In this document: piece after piece, positions 33,636-46,690 of the stretch
Numbering within the stretch: position 1 is the stretch's first letter
How the letters are laid out: the number at the start of each line of letters is the position of its first letter
From: Plasmopara viticola
Lineage: Eukaryota > Oomycota > Peronosporomycetes > Peronosporales > Peronosporaceae
Direction: 5' to 3'
Length of the DNA: 64,000 nucleotides
NCBI GenBank assembly: GCA_001695595.3
Contig: MBPM02000010.1
Coordinates: 992,001 to 1,056,000, forward strand
Made by a program: the position numbers and the translations under genes
The notes under the pieces: model-generated
What the model saw: the letters and a program-made list of their open reading frames with translations, nothing else
Databases searched by the model: none
Told to the model about the DNA's origin: nothing

Positions 33636-33955
33636 GTAATGTAATGTATTACGTTACCGCGTTGCCAAGTTATGCACGTGCTAGGCTCAGTCTGGCTAGT
33701 CCACGGCATAGAGTGGTGTCCGCATACGTCGGGTCTCGTTCGGCGGGCAGTGCATCCAGCACCGAAGACGTGAGGGTCTTCCATTTTATTTAGATCTGAC
33801 TTGGTAAGAGCCCAGGTGGCCTGGTGCTGGACACCGTCGCGTCGAGGGTGAGACTCGTTAGAGACCTGCAGATGCCCGAGAGCACCTGCCCGAAGCGCGC
33901 GAGCATTTAGCCCCCGTGCTTGGAAGGAGGGCGTCACCTCAACCTTTTCCGAGCT
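33636..33955 (-). mobile_element. SINE-like GC-rich 320-bp repeat, copy 2
   Basis: Same length as copy 1 (320 bp), flanked by the same AAGAGAATGAAAT duplication at 33,623-33,635 and 33,956-33,968. Differences from copy 1 are few, which gives an impression of how young the 20-kb duplication is. Confidence 0.65.
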
Positions 33956-34169
33956 AAGAGAATGAAATACAGCGTAAAAAGTAGTCTTTGCACTAAATGA
34001 CTCCAACTAGCCATCACTGTGACTCCCATCTTAACATCGTCACTTTCTCACTCATCAATGTATTGTGGCTTTTTTTATCGTCACTATGCCGGGATCTCAT
34101 TCACACCGCCAACTGGGCATTCTTAGCGTTCATCACATATTTCAACGTCAGCGGTAGTTCAGGGGGCAC

Positions 34170-34533
34170 TGTTGATTCGGTGACACTGGCAGTGGAGGTT
34201 GGGAGATCTCAATCTTGGGCAAGTCTGACAGATGCTGCCAGATGGTGGTTCGGTTATGCTGGGATCCAGTATGTGTTGCTACTGAAAACCAGTGTTCGTG
34301 GCAATCAGATTTGATATACTCGCTATGACAGTACGACCTGTCCGACTTCAACACTAAGACCAAAAGCGAGCGGAACGTTTCGATACAACACTGATGGCGC
34401 CACTGTCAATGTCACCTTCGACATGCACCGAATCTTGTCAATCCCTGCAAACCAAGCTCTACCAACTGGTGTAAATGCAACTGCCGTCGTCGATCGACGT
34501 ACCGTGATTAATCGAGTGATCGGTACCATTTGA
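34170..34533 (+). pseudogene. Family N 3' half, truncated, copy 5
   Basis: Counterpart of 13,443-13,807 with the same truncation and the same internal TGA. Here the core reads LAVEVGRSQSW and keeps the Glu. Confidence 0.7.
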
Positions 34534-35029
34534 TAGTAGATGCGTCGTGATCTTTATCTCTATAATTTACTGAGCTACCCATTGAATGACTGCATCGCTT
34601 TTAACGACCTTGGCATACGAATAATTGCCTCTGAGCAAAGCCATCATGTACTATCTACTTAGTTGTGTCACAAGAAGTGAGTCATACCGTGCAATCCATT
34701 ACTTGCGATACTATTGTTGCTGAAATCCGCTGCGCGGAAAGTGATGTCGGATATCACCATCGAACTTCCTATTTCAATTACCATCCCTACTACTCCACTA
34801 TTAGTAATATTATAGTGTAAAAATAATAAAGTGTCCTTTCGGAATGATTCAGTGGCAGCATCAGATTGATGTGTCACTAGAAGATTCGTCAATGAATAAC
34901 TGGTAGTGACACCCAGATTGTTCCATTCAATGACAATAGACGGGAGTAACCGACGCTATCGAAAAAATTCGGCGATGATGTACTATAACGCACTCAGGGC
35001 AAACGTATTACTGGTCGATCGAATCCACA

Positions 35030-35654
35030 AGTCGAATATCGAAAAGGGATGAATAGATAACGATAACAATGAGGATAAGTGCGCATGTATGACTTTAAAC
35101 GTCACATAGTAGCTCCATCTGCTTGGTTGTGCAATGTCTGACCGCTGCTTTCCGTTAGGCGCAATGACTCACTCGCGTGCTTGTATCAATTTCCACAAAC
35201 GCTACCACCATGTAATTACCCTAATCTGACGTCTGTTTCCCCTTCAAGCTGGCAATCGAAACGCTAAATATTAAACAGCCACGGTCAACGTGTCCGGCAC
35301 TTCAACCTGACATTTTTATTAATGAATTACGTGTAGTCGTTACGGTCCACCAATTTGCAAGTAGTGGCAGCACTCTCCCTTTTTAACAAAATCAACGCCA
35401 TGTTAGAAAAATGTAGATTTTGTACCATTAAAAAGGCGATCGTTTTTTGTCTAGATGGAGCTGTAGCAATGCCAAGCGCCTGCAATGATCTTGCAAATGG
35501 CTGCAGATCCCGTGAGGTCGTCCTTAAGGCCTATGACCAGAATTGCCGTGATCTGTCAAGTGACAAGATCGCAATGTCACTTTTGACTATTGTAACACGG
35601 TTTGTATACGCAAAAAATGGGTGCTGTTTAAAAAGGTCTGTAGTACATATTTAG
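35030..35654. pseudogene. Decayed Y (minus) and Z relative (plus), unit 2
   Basis: Counterpart of 14.33-14.96 kb. The Z-like plus-strand piece is open for 99 codons from 35,355 because one frameshift of unit 1 is absent. Nothing recognisable in the protein. Confidence 0.3.
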
Positions 35655-35931
35655 ACAGCACCCCTATTTTTGCGAAGGTTAGTTCATCAATACTTTACTA
35701 AATCGATGCATTACCCGATCGGGCTTTACTTTCAAATAAAAAGGATCGCATTACCAAAAGCATTTAAGATATTAAATTCATTGCGTTTGGACTACATACT
35801 AGCATAGATATGTACTTTCATCGCTGCCTCTAAGCGTGTCCAAGGGTACTGTGGATGCTCTTATGTGCGAAACATGTGGCCGCTAGCGTATGAATATTTT
35901 TCAATTCATTGTCATTCATACGCTTACGCTA

Positions 35932-36227
35932 AAAGGCTGAAAAGCATTCCTGCAATTTTCTTTATTAACTTTTGTCGGCATATCTCGTTCTCCAAGATCG
36001 ATAGCGTCATCGTGTTCATGAATGCAATCGGTATCACTTCGAATAAAAGTCAATTGAGTATAATTCGTCACAATCCCAAACACGACCGGTCACTGCTCCA
36101 CCTCCGATAGCACCTTATATCCCAGAACTTTTCAAGCCATTTCTTGCTTTATGTTTTTCTTCTTGGCCTCAACAACACCAACACGCTTGAATCCACGACT
36201 AATGACAAATCTCTCACCAAAAAGTTC
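35932..36227 (-). pseudogene. Crinkler-type C-terminal domain relic, copy B
   Basis: Counterpart of 15,235-15,530, also lacking the CRN N-terminal domain. The KKNIKQEMA and FGIVTNYTQ-type motifs are kept, with stops between them. Confidence 0.55.
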
Positions 36228-37149
36228 GAGACTTAAAGGAGCAACGAACAAAAAGAGACAGCCAATTTGATACCGTCCTCAAATCAATGATTCGGTTGAC
36301 GTCATTTGTATAACCTTCGACTCAGATAGCGTTTTTTGACACCGAAACCTCCTGACAGCATTGGAACAATATGTCACTAAAAGAGTCATCGATGTGCCAT
36401 TGATAGTGGGACCGATATTGCTACATCCGATGAGAATAGGCGGAAGATTTTGTCGCTAGTGAAATCACATGCACATTGCAAGTGACGATTGGTAGTAACA
36501 CAAAAAATGTAATGTATCAATCAGAATTACTAGGCCAAATGGCATCGAAAACCTTTAGTTCAATGATGCCGTTTCGGATTAAAAGTTTGCACAAATACGA
36601 TCCCTTTATTCATTGCGCACCATTCCTTGTCGAATTTGGAAGCGCACTTTCTAACAATTACAATATATCGTCTGACACTAAAAATAAGGATCACTCTTGA
36701 ACTCTTTGTGATAAGTTCACGATGTCCGACTACTTTGATTGAGTGTTTGTAGGCTTCCGCGATGACGGCTAAGCTTTAGTAGTCAATGCTTTAAGCAAAC
36801 CCTCTCAGACTTTCACATTCAAAATATACGTAGCGAAGTTATTAATGAAAGACAGCATCTGGTAACGTTCTTTAAAACTGCGGAGGTACGAAATGTCTTG
36901 CTTTTGCTTGAATGATACCTTAGCAACTGCAAAAAATCGACCTTTTCATGATGTTCTTATTGTTTGTCGTCATAGTGGGCTCGACCAAATAACAAGAGGT
37001 CGTTTTGTTTGCATATAAAGGTCAGACCGCGATGTAATCATCTGCAATAAATGTATTAAAACTTCCATGCATCCCCCGCATTCCACTTTGTTCTCACGCA
37101 CACTGCAAACTTCCTTTCGACTATATACAAGGATCGCTTAATTATTTCA

Positions 37150-38360
37150 CTAATCACACAACCTCCGGATTGACTTGTAAATCTGATCAGTCCATTTTAT
37201 CAACCACACGTACAGCTCGCGTTGTTGTTGGCAATGATCAAGTTCACAAAGTGAGAAAGCGTGCAATAGCTTGTTATCAATAGATTTTCCATGGATGAAA
37301 GCATGTGCTAAGCAATGATGGTGGGACATCATCCCATTGATTAGCGTATTGTTTAAATGTATATAAACGGGGCTTCCATCGCTCATATACCTTCGAAGCC
37401 TTAAATGACTCGTGTTCGATTGTATCTTTGCATCAATAAATCATAGCTATCTCGTCCACTTTGTGTCGGGTTGATGCATCGTTTGTATGATTTGAACTCA
37501 GTTCGTATCGATACAAAAACGAATTGCCTATTTGAATGATGCAACGATCAACGTCATCGCCAACAAAGCTGCCGCTATCTTCTGTAACGAATGTACATAT
37601 CTGAATTGCTTAAAGCTAGCGAATACACTCTGGCCATGTACGCTTGTATTCCGAGGTGGGGCCATTAGTTATGGTTACACAATCTTCCAAACAATTCTCT
37701 TCAAGTATTGTGTCAACAGCAGTGAACTACTCATGCTCGAAGTCCATTTCGAATTAATTTATACAAGCAATTTTCTGTATCCGCAAAAGGCAATTGTCGG
37801 CAAATCCAAGATTGTTTAGATTAATGTTGTTTTTTTCTATAGAGGCAAGGTGGATTTATTCCTCGCATTTCATTTCTTGTACCTTCCAAGATCTTGCCTG
37901 CTAGCAATCTGCTTCGTCTTGGTTTCACCGAGTCCGAAAACAGCTCGTATCTCTCGAAATGATTCCTGAAATCTTCGATGACTGCCTTTATGTCAAACTT
38001 TGCCAAATCGGATTTCAATCACACGCATATGTTGTCAACATCAGGTAGATTATAATCCGAGGCTAAGAATCAGCGTGATTATTAAAGAAGAACACACTAT
38101 TTTCTTCATCAATCGAATCATTTACTTTTAAATTTGAAGTGCGATCCTCCTCCTTATATACAGTGACTTCTGCGATCACCTGTTGAACATCCAGCATTAA
38201 ATTACTTGGCTTGTATCATTTTCATTGTAGAGGCCTCGACTGGCTCAAACACAGATGACACAGGCAGAACGACCTCAATGACAACTAAGGTATTGACTTG
38301 TGATGGCACTGCTGCTTCTCTTCACAATAATAGTCGGATGATTGCCGCATCGTCTTTGGT
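37150..38360 (-). pseudogene. Families V and W joined, copy 2
   Basis: Counterpart of 16,502-17,655. Open pieces: KSDLAKFDIKAVIEDFRNHF (37,821-38,018) and YVWLIKWTDQIYKSIRRLCD (37,150-37,386). A shift near 37,390 separates them from the ERWKP-type part. Confidence 0.4.
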
Positions 38361-38459
38361 TGCGGACTAGCTTACACTACTTCTCGTTCGATTTAGTTAA
38401 CGAACACATTGTACAGGACTAGCTTGGTGTATTTCTTTATTCTATAAATAGTTGCCGAG

Positions 38460-38729
38460 GGTGGCTCGATGACCGCGAAAAGAGCTGCCAACCCGAACAA
38501 GTAGACCAATGCGACATTTGGACAGATGGGATCTACGCCCAACCAAACACCGGCACCGGCACCTCGTATCCATGCAGATTGGGTGACGTTGGCAATAAGG
38601 GTCGGGGGATTTCAATCTTGGGCGAGTCTAAAAGATGATGTCAGAATATGGTGCGATTACGCTGGGATCCTGTATGCGTTGCTATATAAAATCAGTGCCC
38701 CTAGCACTCAAATCCAATATGCTCTCTAA
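38460..38729 (+). pseudogene. Family N middle fragment, divergent subfamily, copy 6
   Basis: Counterpart of 17,752-18,022. Stop codon in place of the Glu of KEAD, and VEVG changed to IRVG, so both putative catalytic positions are lost. Confidence 0.6.
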
Positions 38730-38820
38730 TTCGTTTGATATCACATTTGTGGAACAGACCCCAAATCTGACTCGCCCCAGTAGCTCGAGCACCGCGTAAT
38801 CACCTTGAGCTGTTTACGAG

Positions 38821-39024
38821 GTGCTCGAGCTACTGAGGAAAGCTCAAATTGCGAATGAGCGTTTGTGGGAAATAAGTACACTGGACATCAAGAACGCGAG
38901 TGATTCGTTGCGATTTACGGAAAGTAGCGATCAGACATGGCGCAAACCAGCAGACGAAGCCACTGCGTGGCTTAATGAAGCGTGCAAGCACACCCATCCT
39001 CAGCGTTATCGTGGCGTCGCTTAA
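38821..39024 (+). pseudogene. Family Y, open copy 7
   Basis: Open for 67 codons with an ATG: LELLRKAQIANERLWEIST, LRFTESSDQTWRKP and EATAWLNEACKHTHPQRYRG. It follows the N fragment, as in unit 1. Expression is doubtful. Confidence 0.4.
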
Positions 39025-39429
39025 AAAGCCTTTCAGATCTTTGACTTGTGGACTCGATCGACCTTGCTCTAGTACTATGTATCCAAAAGACTTCACCAGC
39101 CTCAGTATCTTTCGTCTCGGGTCGTACGGCGTTACTATCAATGACACAGGATGACTCATCTCGCGCCACACTGTTTTGATGTTTTGAAGAAGGTATCAAT
39201 AGTAGAGTATAAGTTCGATCTATACTAATGACACGATTACACCTCTTCGATATATACTTCAAAGCAAAAATAATAGAGTACTAGGTGTGGTAATCCAATT
39301 GACAATATTAAAGTTTCAGATCTGCTTTTCCTGTGAAGCAATCCAACGTAGCTCATATATCACACCAGTGCAATGCACGTCGTGTCACATTCGTTGTAAA
39401 TAAATATTCAGCATTACTAGCCTGTAGGT

Positions 39430-39935
39430 TCGAAAGTACTGCATAACTGACAGCACCGATGGATAAACTCTAGCATTACTAGCCTGTAGGTACGCATTAA
39501 GTATATCACTGACGTTGCCGATGTCAAGCGGGTGCCGGGTCATATCACCTCTCTCATCAATTTGAATGCATAGCTCGGGATCAATAAAATAAAAAAACGC
39601 ATTATTTTCTTCATCACTCGAATTCTTTATTTCTATATAAGAAGTTTGATCCCCATTATATACAGTGGCATCTGTGATCACCGGGTCAGCATTCGGCTTA
39701 TAGTTTCGACTACTATTAGTTGTACATTTGAGGCCTCGACTAGCTCGATCACTGGTAGAACTGGCATATCGACCTCGATGATGACTAGGGTACCGACTTG
39801 AGACCATCTATAAAACTCTCCACAAAAATAGTCGGATGCTTGCCGCATCATTACTTGATGAGAGCAGGTTCCCGTTTGATTTAATGAATGGAAACATTGT
39901 GTATGACTATCTGTGTATTTTCTCGTTCTGTACAT
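39430..39935 (-). pseudogene. Family V, copy 6
   Basis: Counterpart of 18,775-19,226. A frameshift near 39,700 splits it into two open pieces (39,678-39,935 and 39,385-39,807). The distal part keeps FIDPELCIQIDERGDMTRHP and DIGNVSDILNAYLQASN, the best view of the family V C-terminus. Confidence 0.4.
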
Positions 39936-39989
39936 GTTCGCTCACGTTCATGATTTTCTTACCACATATCTTTATTTAAAAAAAAACAT

Positions 39990-41160
39990 TTATCTACTGA
40001 GCTTCGGACCCGTCAGTATGATCTTGACATTTGTAGCGAGTAGACGGCTAACCAAATGTATGTCTCCCACCGCAACCTCGAATATACTTTTGATTAAGCT
40101 TGACTTTGAGTTCTTCTTTTCGATCTTGCACCTGAAGTGTTTCTAGTTACTTTTGCTTCATACCTTACTGCATGGTATTGCCTCTTTTGCCCAAGGAATT
40201 TCACTTCACTCGCTTCGTAATACCTTTTCTCCTTTCAGCGATTTTAGTCCGTATTCCTTATAAGACAGTTTCGTAATCTCAAATGTACTCTGAAGATTGA
40301 CAGCAGTGTTTCTGAGTCTGAAATCCAAAGTTGTTAGTAGGTAAACAAGTGGTTTTGGGCGACCTCGTCGCTCTTATTAATCGAAGTGATATAAAATTAT
40401 TCAATTCCGTGTTCTTGAAACTGAGTCACTTCGTGTTAGAGCTTTTATATATTTCAGATCTTTGGCTCAGCTCATCCAATGTGCTCCCAATGGATTTTTT
40501 TTATTCTCATCCTGAGATCATGCCGGATACCACATTTGTTGTATTGAATAAATACATTCAAAACTTTAGACTTCCCAATCGATAAAATCGACCCTTGATA
40601 CGACGACAAGTCATAGAAGGTGCCAGCTTTGCGCCACTCACAATTTCGCCCCAGCCCACGTAATGGGGTTGCTTCAGGGCCGCTTGCTGTAGCAATACGG
40701 CTTAGAAATTCTCTTGTAGTCAGGAGCCAGATATTTCTCGAGTAACAACCAAATACTCTCGAGGCAGATTTGTTTCAATCCCACGACGATTTCCAGAAAT
40801 CAAAGCAACTGAGTATCAATTGATGCGTTTGCAATGTTTCTCCGTGCGGCGTGTGCAAAGTCGCATTAATGGCTGATTCGTAAGCCTTTACTAGCTCTTT
40901 GTAGTTCTAACGTTAAAGATAATGCGCGTTGTCTGTGTATGACTGCGCGTGTGATAAATGGATACGCTAGCCATGTACAACCTTGACAGCTTGCAAATGA
41001 TTTAATCCGAATACTTTGTACGTCTAAATTGACAAATTTGTGGTATAATTTACAGAGCAAGAAACAAAAAATGTCAAAGGTTAGTAAAACTAAATCACTC
41101 AGATGAGGTTACATTTATAATTATTGTGATGCTGATATTATAAGGAAGCATAATGTTTGT
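39990..41160. other. Unassigned stretch, unit 2
   Basis: Nearly identical to 19,285-20,450. No gene recognised. Confidence 0.3.
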
Positions 41161-41164
41161 CGGA

Positions 41165-41730
41165 GGCAAACCTGTTCACCCGGCAACTGATCAAGCTCTA
41201 CAAGGTCGATGTTGCGGAATAGTAATGACTCTATAGCGAGTACATCGTCAACATCCAATATCAAAAATTGACGACGACGATTCGCTTCTAAAGACATTCA
41301 AAGCGAAAACCTCGGGTATTGTTGCGCTTCTGCTGGGGCGTCTTTACGAGCAAAAAGAGTCGGAAAATAACATTAAATGCAATGGGCAAAACGGTCAAGC
41401 ACAAATTACATGATGCATTCAATACAAAACAATTTGAAACGGACTAAGTAAGCAAAACGCATCCGCAAAGTTACAAAACGAACAGACGCCCGAAGAAGAG
41501 AAGAATTGCATCAGTTTTAAAGAGTGAAATTCGTCCCTGACGAAGTTGCTCAGGTACTCACCGAAAAGTATGATAAAGTATTTCTATCTTGGTCTAACCT
41601 TGTTAGCCGAGCGATATGATAGCGTAAAGCTCGTGTTTGATTACGTCGAGCTGTAGTTAATATGCTTATTCACTACGCCAAGTGTTGTTCTCACTCCCAA
41701 AGGAGGTGCTAGCTATTTGGACTTTATTTG
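41165..41730 (+). pseudogene. Possible RXLR/WY-type effector relic, copy 2
   Basis: Counterpart of 20,455-21,020 with the same frame breaks and further losses near 41.6 kb. The assignment has the same limits as copy 1. Confidence 0.3.
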
Positions 41731-41949
41731 AATGACTTCAAGAATGTTAGACGTCTGAGGTCGCAAACATTCCACTATAATAGCACGATCAAGAACTTGA
41801 TCAAATGGTATATCGTATTCTTGAGTGTTATGCTTGGAAAGCGGCCTAGTATGCCACTATGACGCATTTAAATAGGCAGCCAGGATAGGATCATGTAATT
41901 AAAGCAATGCCTTCAGTCAAATTTTATCAAAGCTTTTTAAGACATAAAG

Positions 41950-43654
41950 AGCTAAATCAGTAATGAGTTGTAGCAATTCTGCATTGGATGCTTTAGTAAA
42001 CAGGATATTTCTCTCCCTTCAATTACACTTCTCTTTTATTCAACAGCTTTTATTTTGACGCAAATAATTCATATCTAAGTCCAGGTATTTGCAGCTTGGC
42101 GGTATTGAAACGGTATGTGCTTTAAGCGTGATTGGCAATCTCGACATTGATGTGTTGTTTATTAGCGGATCACCTACTTATTTTTCCTTTTTGGTGACAC
42201 CACCTCTTACCGCTCTTCCTAACAAAGTGCTCTACTTGGATCGAACTGGTTCTTTATTGACGATTATATCACTTGCACCAGCAACCTACAATAAAAGAAT
42301 TGCTAATCATAGTTCATGAATACTGAAATTCTGTCAGCTGCTATCAATTGTAATTCACCTGCAATTTATGGTTCTACAGCAAGAAATACTACAACCAATC
42401 AAACATATCAGTCCTAGTCAAATACGTTAAAGCGCCTACCGCCGCTGGTATGCAATCAAAGATGTTTCACCGATATTCGAAGCTTTAACGAATCATCCAT
42501 TTCGAATGATGAATAACAACTTTTAAAAGCTTACCATTGACTCAGGCGGTGATGTAACAGATGTAAATAACAACTATGCCTATAAATTTTACGTTAGTGG
42601 ACATTCGACTACTTTTTTTTAGGATTGGAGCAATTGGATATTGCCTCGCCATGCTTATGATGGGATTAGTGGAAGAACTCAATTCTTACGCATATATACC
42701 GCAGGTCAGAATTACGTACATATATTTGAATACGTTTACTCTTATCCGCCAAGCACAGTCCTGGATCACTTGCAAAGTATTTGGTTCTACGATGCTCGCG
42801 ACTGTGCGAGCACGACGAGACTGCTACTGCAATCAAGACGATTGTGGACTATGGCATTCCTCTGGACTCGGATGCGCTTAGGATTTGGAACAATTGAATA
42901 TTGCCTTGCCATGCTTATGATGGGATTAGTGGAAGAAGTTAATTATTACGCATATATACCGCGAGTCGGAATTTACCTACATATATTTGAATGCGTTTTC
43001 CTATCCTACAAAGTCAATTCTACAGCTAATCAACTGTGGATTGAAATGGTTTTTATCAATTTGTCTTAGATACATATGCGTCTATGCCTAACGTAGGTTT
43101 TTGTAGCAGTATTCATGCTAAGTTCGAACAAGCTTTTATGATTACAACAAATAGTTTAATTAATAGTGTAAAATTTACACCAACGAGAAAATTTACTATC
43201 TATGTCAATACAGGTTTTGTGGATGGACGATACATAAAGCGCTGCGTATAACAAATTCTTACTTTGCAAACGAATCGCAAATCCGATTACGAACGCTTAT
43301 GCTGGGATACATTATATGGTAATGTTGGCAATACAAATTTTCGAATTCTAACAAATGATACAACGAATATGTATTTAACTACAACTGAGCGTCTCAGAGC
43401 GACAACTCTCGTAGCTCCGCTTCATGTATCCCGTGTAACTAATTATACTACTGCTTATATTGCTTGGAACAATATACACATGGGCTAATTTGGGCGGACG
43501 TCTGGTAAACATAAGCATTGCTGGGCTCTCTAATGACGATGTATATGCTCAAAAAAGCGTCTTAACATGTTCGAATGGACGATTAGAAGAGAAATTTAAC
43601 CAAAAAAATGACATTGAGAGACAAAAGCCGAGTAGCAATAATAATAAGAATTAA
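41950..43654 (+). pseudogene. Family T fibre-like protein with S74-like end, copy 4
   Basis: The stem is open for 76 codons from 42,089 (LGGIETVCALSVIGNLDIDV, ALPNKVLYLDRTGSLLTI). The middle is interrupted by a 130-bp foreign segment, then the MLMMGLVEE part is repeated. The C-terminal part has VGNVGNTNFRI, APLHVSRVTNYT, VNISIAGLSNDDVYAQKSV and CSNGRLEEKF. Compared with unit 1 this looks like a fusion of T2 and T3, with loss of the 450-bp repeat and the sequence between them. Confidence 0.45.
42752..42885. repeat. Foreign 130-bp segment inside family T
   Basis: GC-richer than its surroundings and without a counterpart in the other T copies. It is followed by a second copy of the ATTGGAACAATTGAATATTG-type sequence that precedes it, so it lies between two partial repeats of T. 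Origin unknown. Confidence 0.4.
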
Positions 43655-44159
43655 CTCAATAAGACTGGAATTGACTTAATTGCTCAAAATGTTGCTTAAG
43701 TATGCGAAGTGTCATTAACATTTAATGAAATTGTTTGTATGAAAGTGAAAAAGAAGGAGGCATTAAAGAGCATCAATTAGCTTAACATTTGCCCTTTTTC
43801 TGTATTTAATGTTGCTGTAATTAAACAATCGATTTTTCGTATTAAAAGAAACTTGAATCAAGTACTAAACAAAGATTTGCTCTAAATTGAACAAGATTCG
43901 ATTGACCCAGCCTATTGGTCCTGCGCAAATGCATCGTGACTTTTGACATTTTATGCCTTTGGGCGCTCAAGAAGCATTGTCTTCAAACAAACTTTGCCTT
44001 TTTGTTACTCAAGTGCTCCTCTATTTCATGTGTTAATATTTGTGTAGAAATTCTTTCAAATAGTCTTTTGTAACTGTGATGTTACACTATATGCATTTTT
44101 TCATCATCTAATTATGCTTTTTAACGCCATCATCTAAATTGTGTAATTTCTGCTCTCCT

Positions 44160-45725
44160 TTTATCTCTTCGTCGTCGCAGCTCTGTTGGGCATTCGATTG
44201 TAAGAAATAGTTGTCGAGTGAGAAAAGTTTTTCTTCAGTTCGCTCAGCAGCACTTTTAGCAGCTCGTTTGTCGCTGGGAGATTAAATAGGTAAAATTCCG
44301 GTTCTTTTTTGTTTCAGAAGTTGATCGGATTCTCACATGACTAATCAACAAATTAAGTAGCCGTATCTTAACGTCTTCGAGTCAAATGCTATTTTCCAGA
44401 CTCTGTTAGCTGTAAAATATTTCTACCGTGGTCGTCAAACGCCTCTCTTATAATCGTTTTTATTGTTTGCACGAGTATTGACAATCTTTAGGCAACGTCA
44501 TCTACTCCGGTGTAAAAATTTATGAGTAAATGTTCTTGTGTGGCAGGCTGTTTTATAATTACATCTGTGTCAGTCGATGTTGTGGCTTGAGTATGCTTCT
44601 CACTACTGGCTTTGGAGGTTTTCATTGCTTTTCTATTGATAATTTTAGGAGGGCCATAACGACACAACAGTAGTTCTATTGTGACTTGGTTATATTTATA
44701 CTTACGTTTCTTGGCCATTACTCGCTGCACCAGAATAAATCGTGGATCTACCCTAGCATCGTCCAAATCGTTCAAGATAAAAAGCCTGTAACTTCCTTAA
44801 ACAAACTCGCTCTTCGCTATTGTATTGTACTAGCAACTGTATGCTTTTTGCTTGATCTGATTTTCGGATAAGAGGACGCACTTGAATGGATTGTGTGTAT
44901 TGAAGATAAGTAATTTTAATTGCTTTTTGCAATTGTTTCAGCTGATGAATTAGCATTAAACTCCATAATACCCATTGCCGTATTAATGCTTGCGACAACT
45001 CCACGATACGCGTGGGAATAGATTGCTGAACCGCAGTTACAGTTGGAAGTACAAGACACGATGACACTCTTACTGGCTTATCTTCACTTGGAAGACAACA
45101 ACCAAAATTTACGGCCACGAATGAATACAGCGACTCCCATTGACGTAAAGACAGCAAATTAGCTGATGTCATGTCATCAATAACATTATGAACTCCCGAC
45201 TTTGACATCCCTTGCACGAACAAATCGCATCCGAAACTCACGGGATTGTTCAAATCGGGAATGTTTGCAACTGTAATCTGTGAATTTTAGTTGTGGCAAG
45301 CGCCGAAGTTGTGGCTGGAACTGTTGGGAATGGACAACAGAGCGGATTGGTCGTGTCCGACGTTGTAGAACCTGCCGTTTGGATTGTATACAATAGGTTG
45401 CACGATAAAAGCTTCAAATTAGCAATATTGTTCCTTATCAAGTGAAGAAAGGGCCTGGAGAAACAGAAAATTTGTTCGCAATTTGCTCAAAGTGGCAGTA
45501 GTTTTCTTCTGAGTCAACGCATGGTAAGCGCTTGGAGTTTGCGAATATGTCAGGGTTATGAGACGTGAAGATAAATGAGAGCAATTAAAAACGACGATAA
45601 TTACAACTCATCAACAGCTCGTTACTAAATTTGAAAGTAATAGTTGAGTCGAGAAAGTCTTTGGATGACTTTAGTCGCATCACCAAAAATACTTTTCTGG
45701 ATAAATTTTGCATGAAATAGCAACA
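44160..45725 (-). pseudogene. Family U, internally deleted copy 3
   Basis: Open for 166 codons (44,753-45,253): SFGCDLFVQGMSKSG, LLSLRQWESLYSFVAVNFGCC, VELSQALIRQWVLWSLMLI and a basic tail. About 0.9 kb present at 1.77-2.68 kb and in copy 2 (the strand-rich and Ser/Thr-rich middle) is absent. The junction lies near 45,590. Confidence 0.4.
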
Positions 45726-45994
45726 CCCCGTGCAAATGCGAGCTAATTTTCATTGAGTTGATTGGCTACTAATCACCTCTCCCACGTTATCATTGGTTGT
45801 TGTTATAATTCTGTAATAAATATTTGTTTATAGAGGTAAAGTGGTGTGTACTAGTACTTTGTATTAGTTGTCACGGTTGTCGATCAGAATTCGACACAAG
45901 TGCGACGAAAAATCTGTCGTAAGCATGAGAGGGAGGAAGGCTTCTTGATGCTGTAATTATCCGGATATGCATTTACGAAACCCATCACTTACAT

Positions 45995-46140
45995 TGTTCT
46001 AATGCTTTCACTGTAGGTTAATGACACAATGACACTTCGATTTTTAGTCGATAATAATAATAATAATTTAGCACTAGGGGTGGTAGCAGATTTCGAAAAA
46101 AAATAGATATTTGGTGAGTACATTATAGACTGTGAGATAT
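45995..46140 (+). repeat. Boundary repeat, copy 4
   Basis: Direct relative of 28,197-28,325 and inverted relative to 1,225-1,372. Contains AATAATAATAATAATTTAGC and GGGGTGGTAGCAG. It ends the second 20-kb unit. Confidence 0.65.
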
Positions 46141-46259
46141 AAATAGATTTTTTTTTAATACAGATATGTGGTAAGAAAATTATGAACGTGAGCGAACATG
46201 TATAGAAAGAAGTAATACAAAGATAGTCATACACAATGTTCCAATTTATTAGATAAAGG

Positions 46260-46690
46260 GGGACCCGCTCTCAACAAGTAACGATGCGGCAAGTTTCCGA
46301 CTATTATCGTGGAGAGTTTTATAGATGAAGAATTACCGTCACAAGTCGGTACCCTAGTCGTCATTGAAGTCGATTTGGCAGTTTTATCAGTGATCGAGGC
46401 AGTCGAGGCCTCAAATATGAAAGTGAAAGTAGTCGGAAACTATAAGCCGAAAGTTGAACCGGTGATCACAGATGCCACTGTATACGAAGGGGATCAAACT
46501 TTTAATTTAAAAGTCAAGAATTCGATTGATAAAGAAAATTATGCCTTTTTTTAATTTCATTGATACCGGGCTATGCATTTAGATTGTTAAGAGAAATGTT
46601 ATAAAATGGTACTCGCTTGACATCGGCGCTGTCAGTGATGTAGTTAATGCGTACCTACAGACTAGTGTTGCCAATTCAATATTGTCTATT
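46260..46690 (+). pseudogene. Family V, copy 7 (inverted arm)
   Basis: Inverted counterpart of 640-1,108. Open for 81 codons (46,309-46,554) with SQVGTLVVIEVDLAVLSVIE and VVGNYKPKVEPVITDATVYE, then a shifted FIDTGLCI and DIGAVSDVVNAYLQ. Confidence 0.4.
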
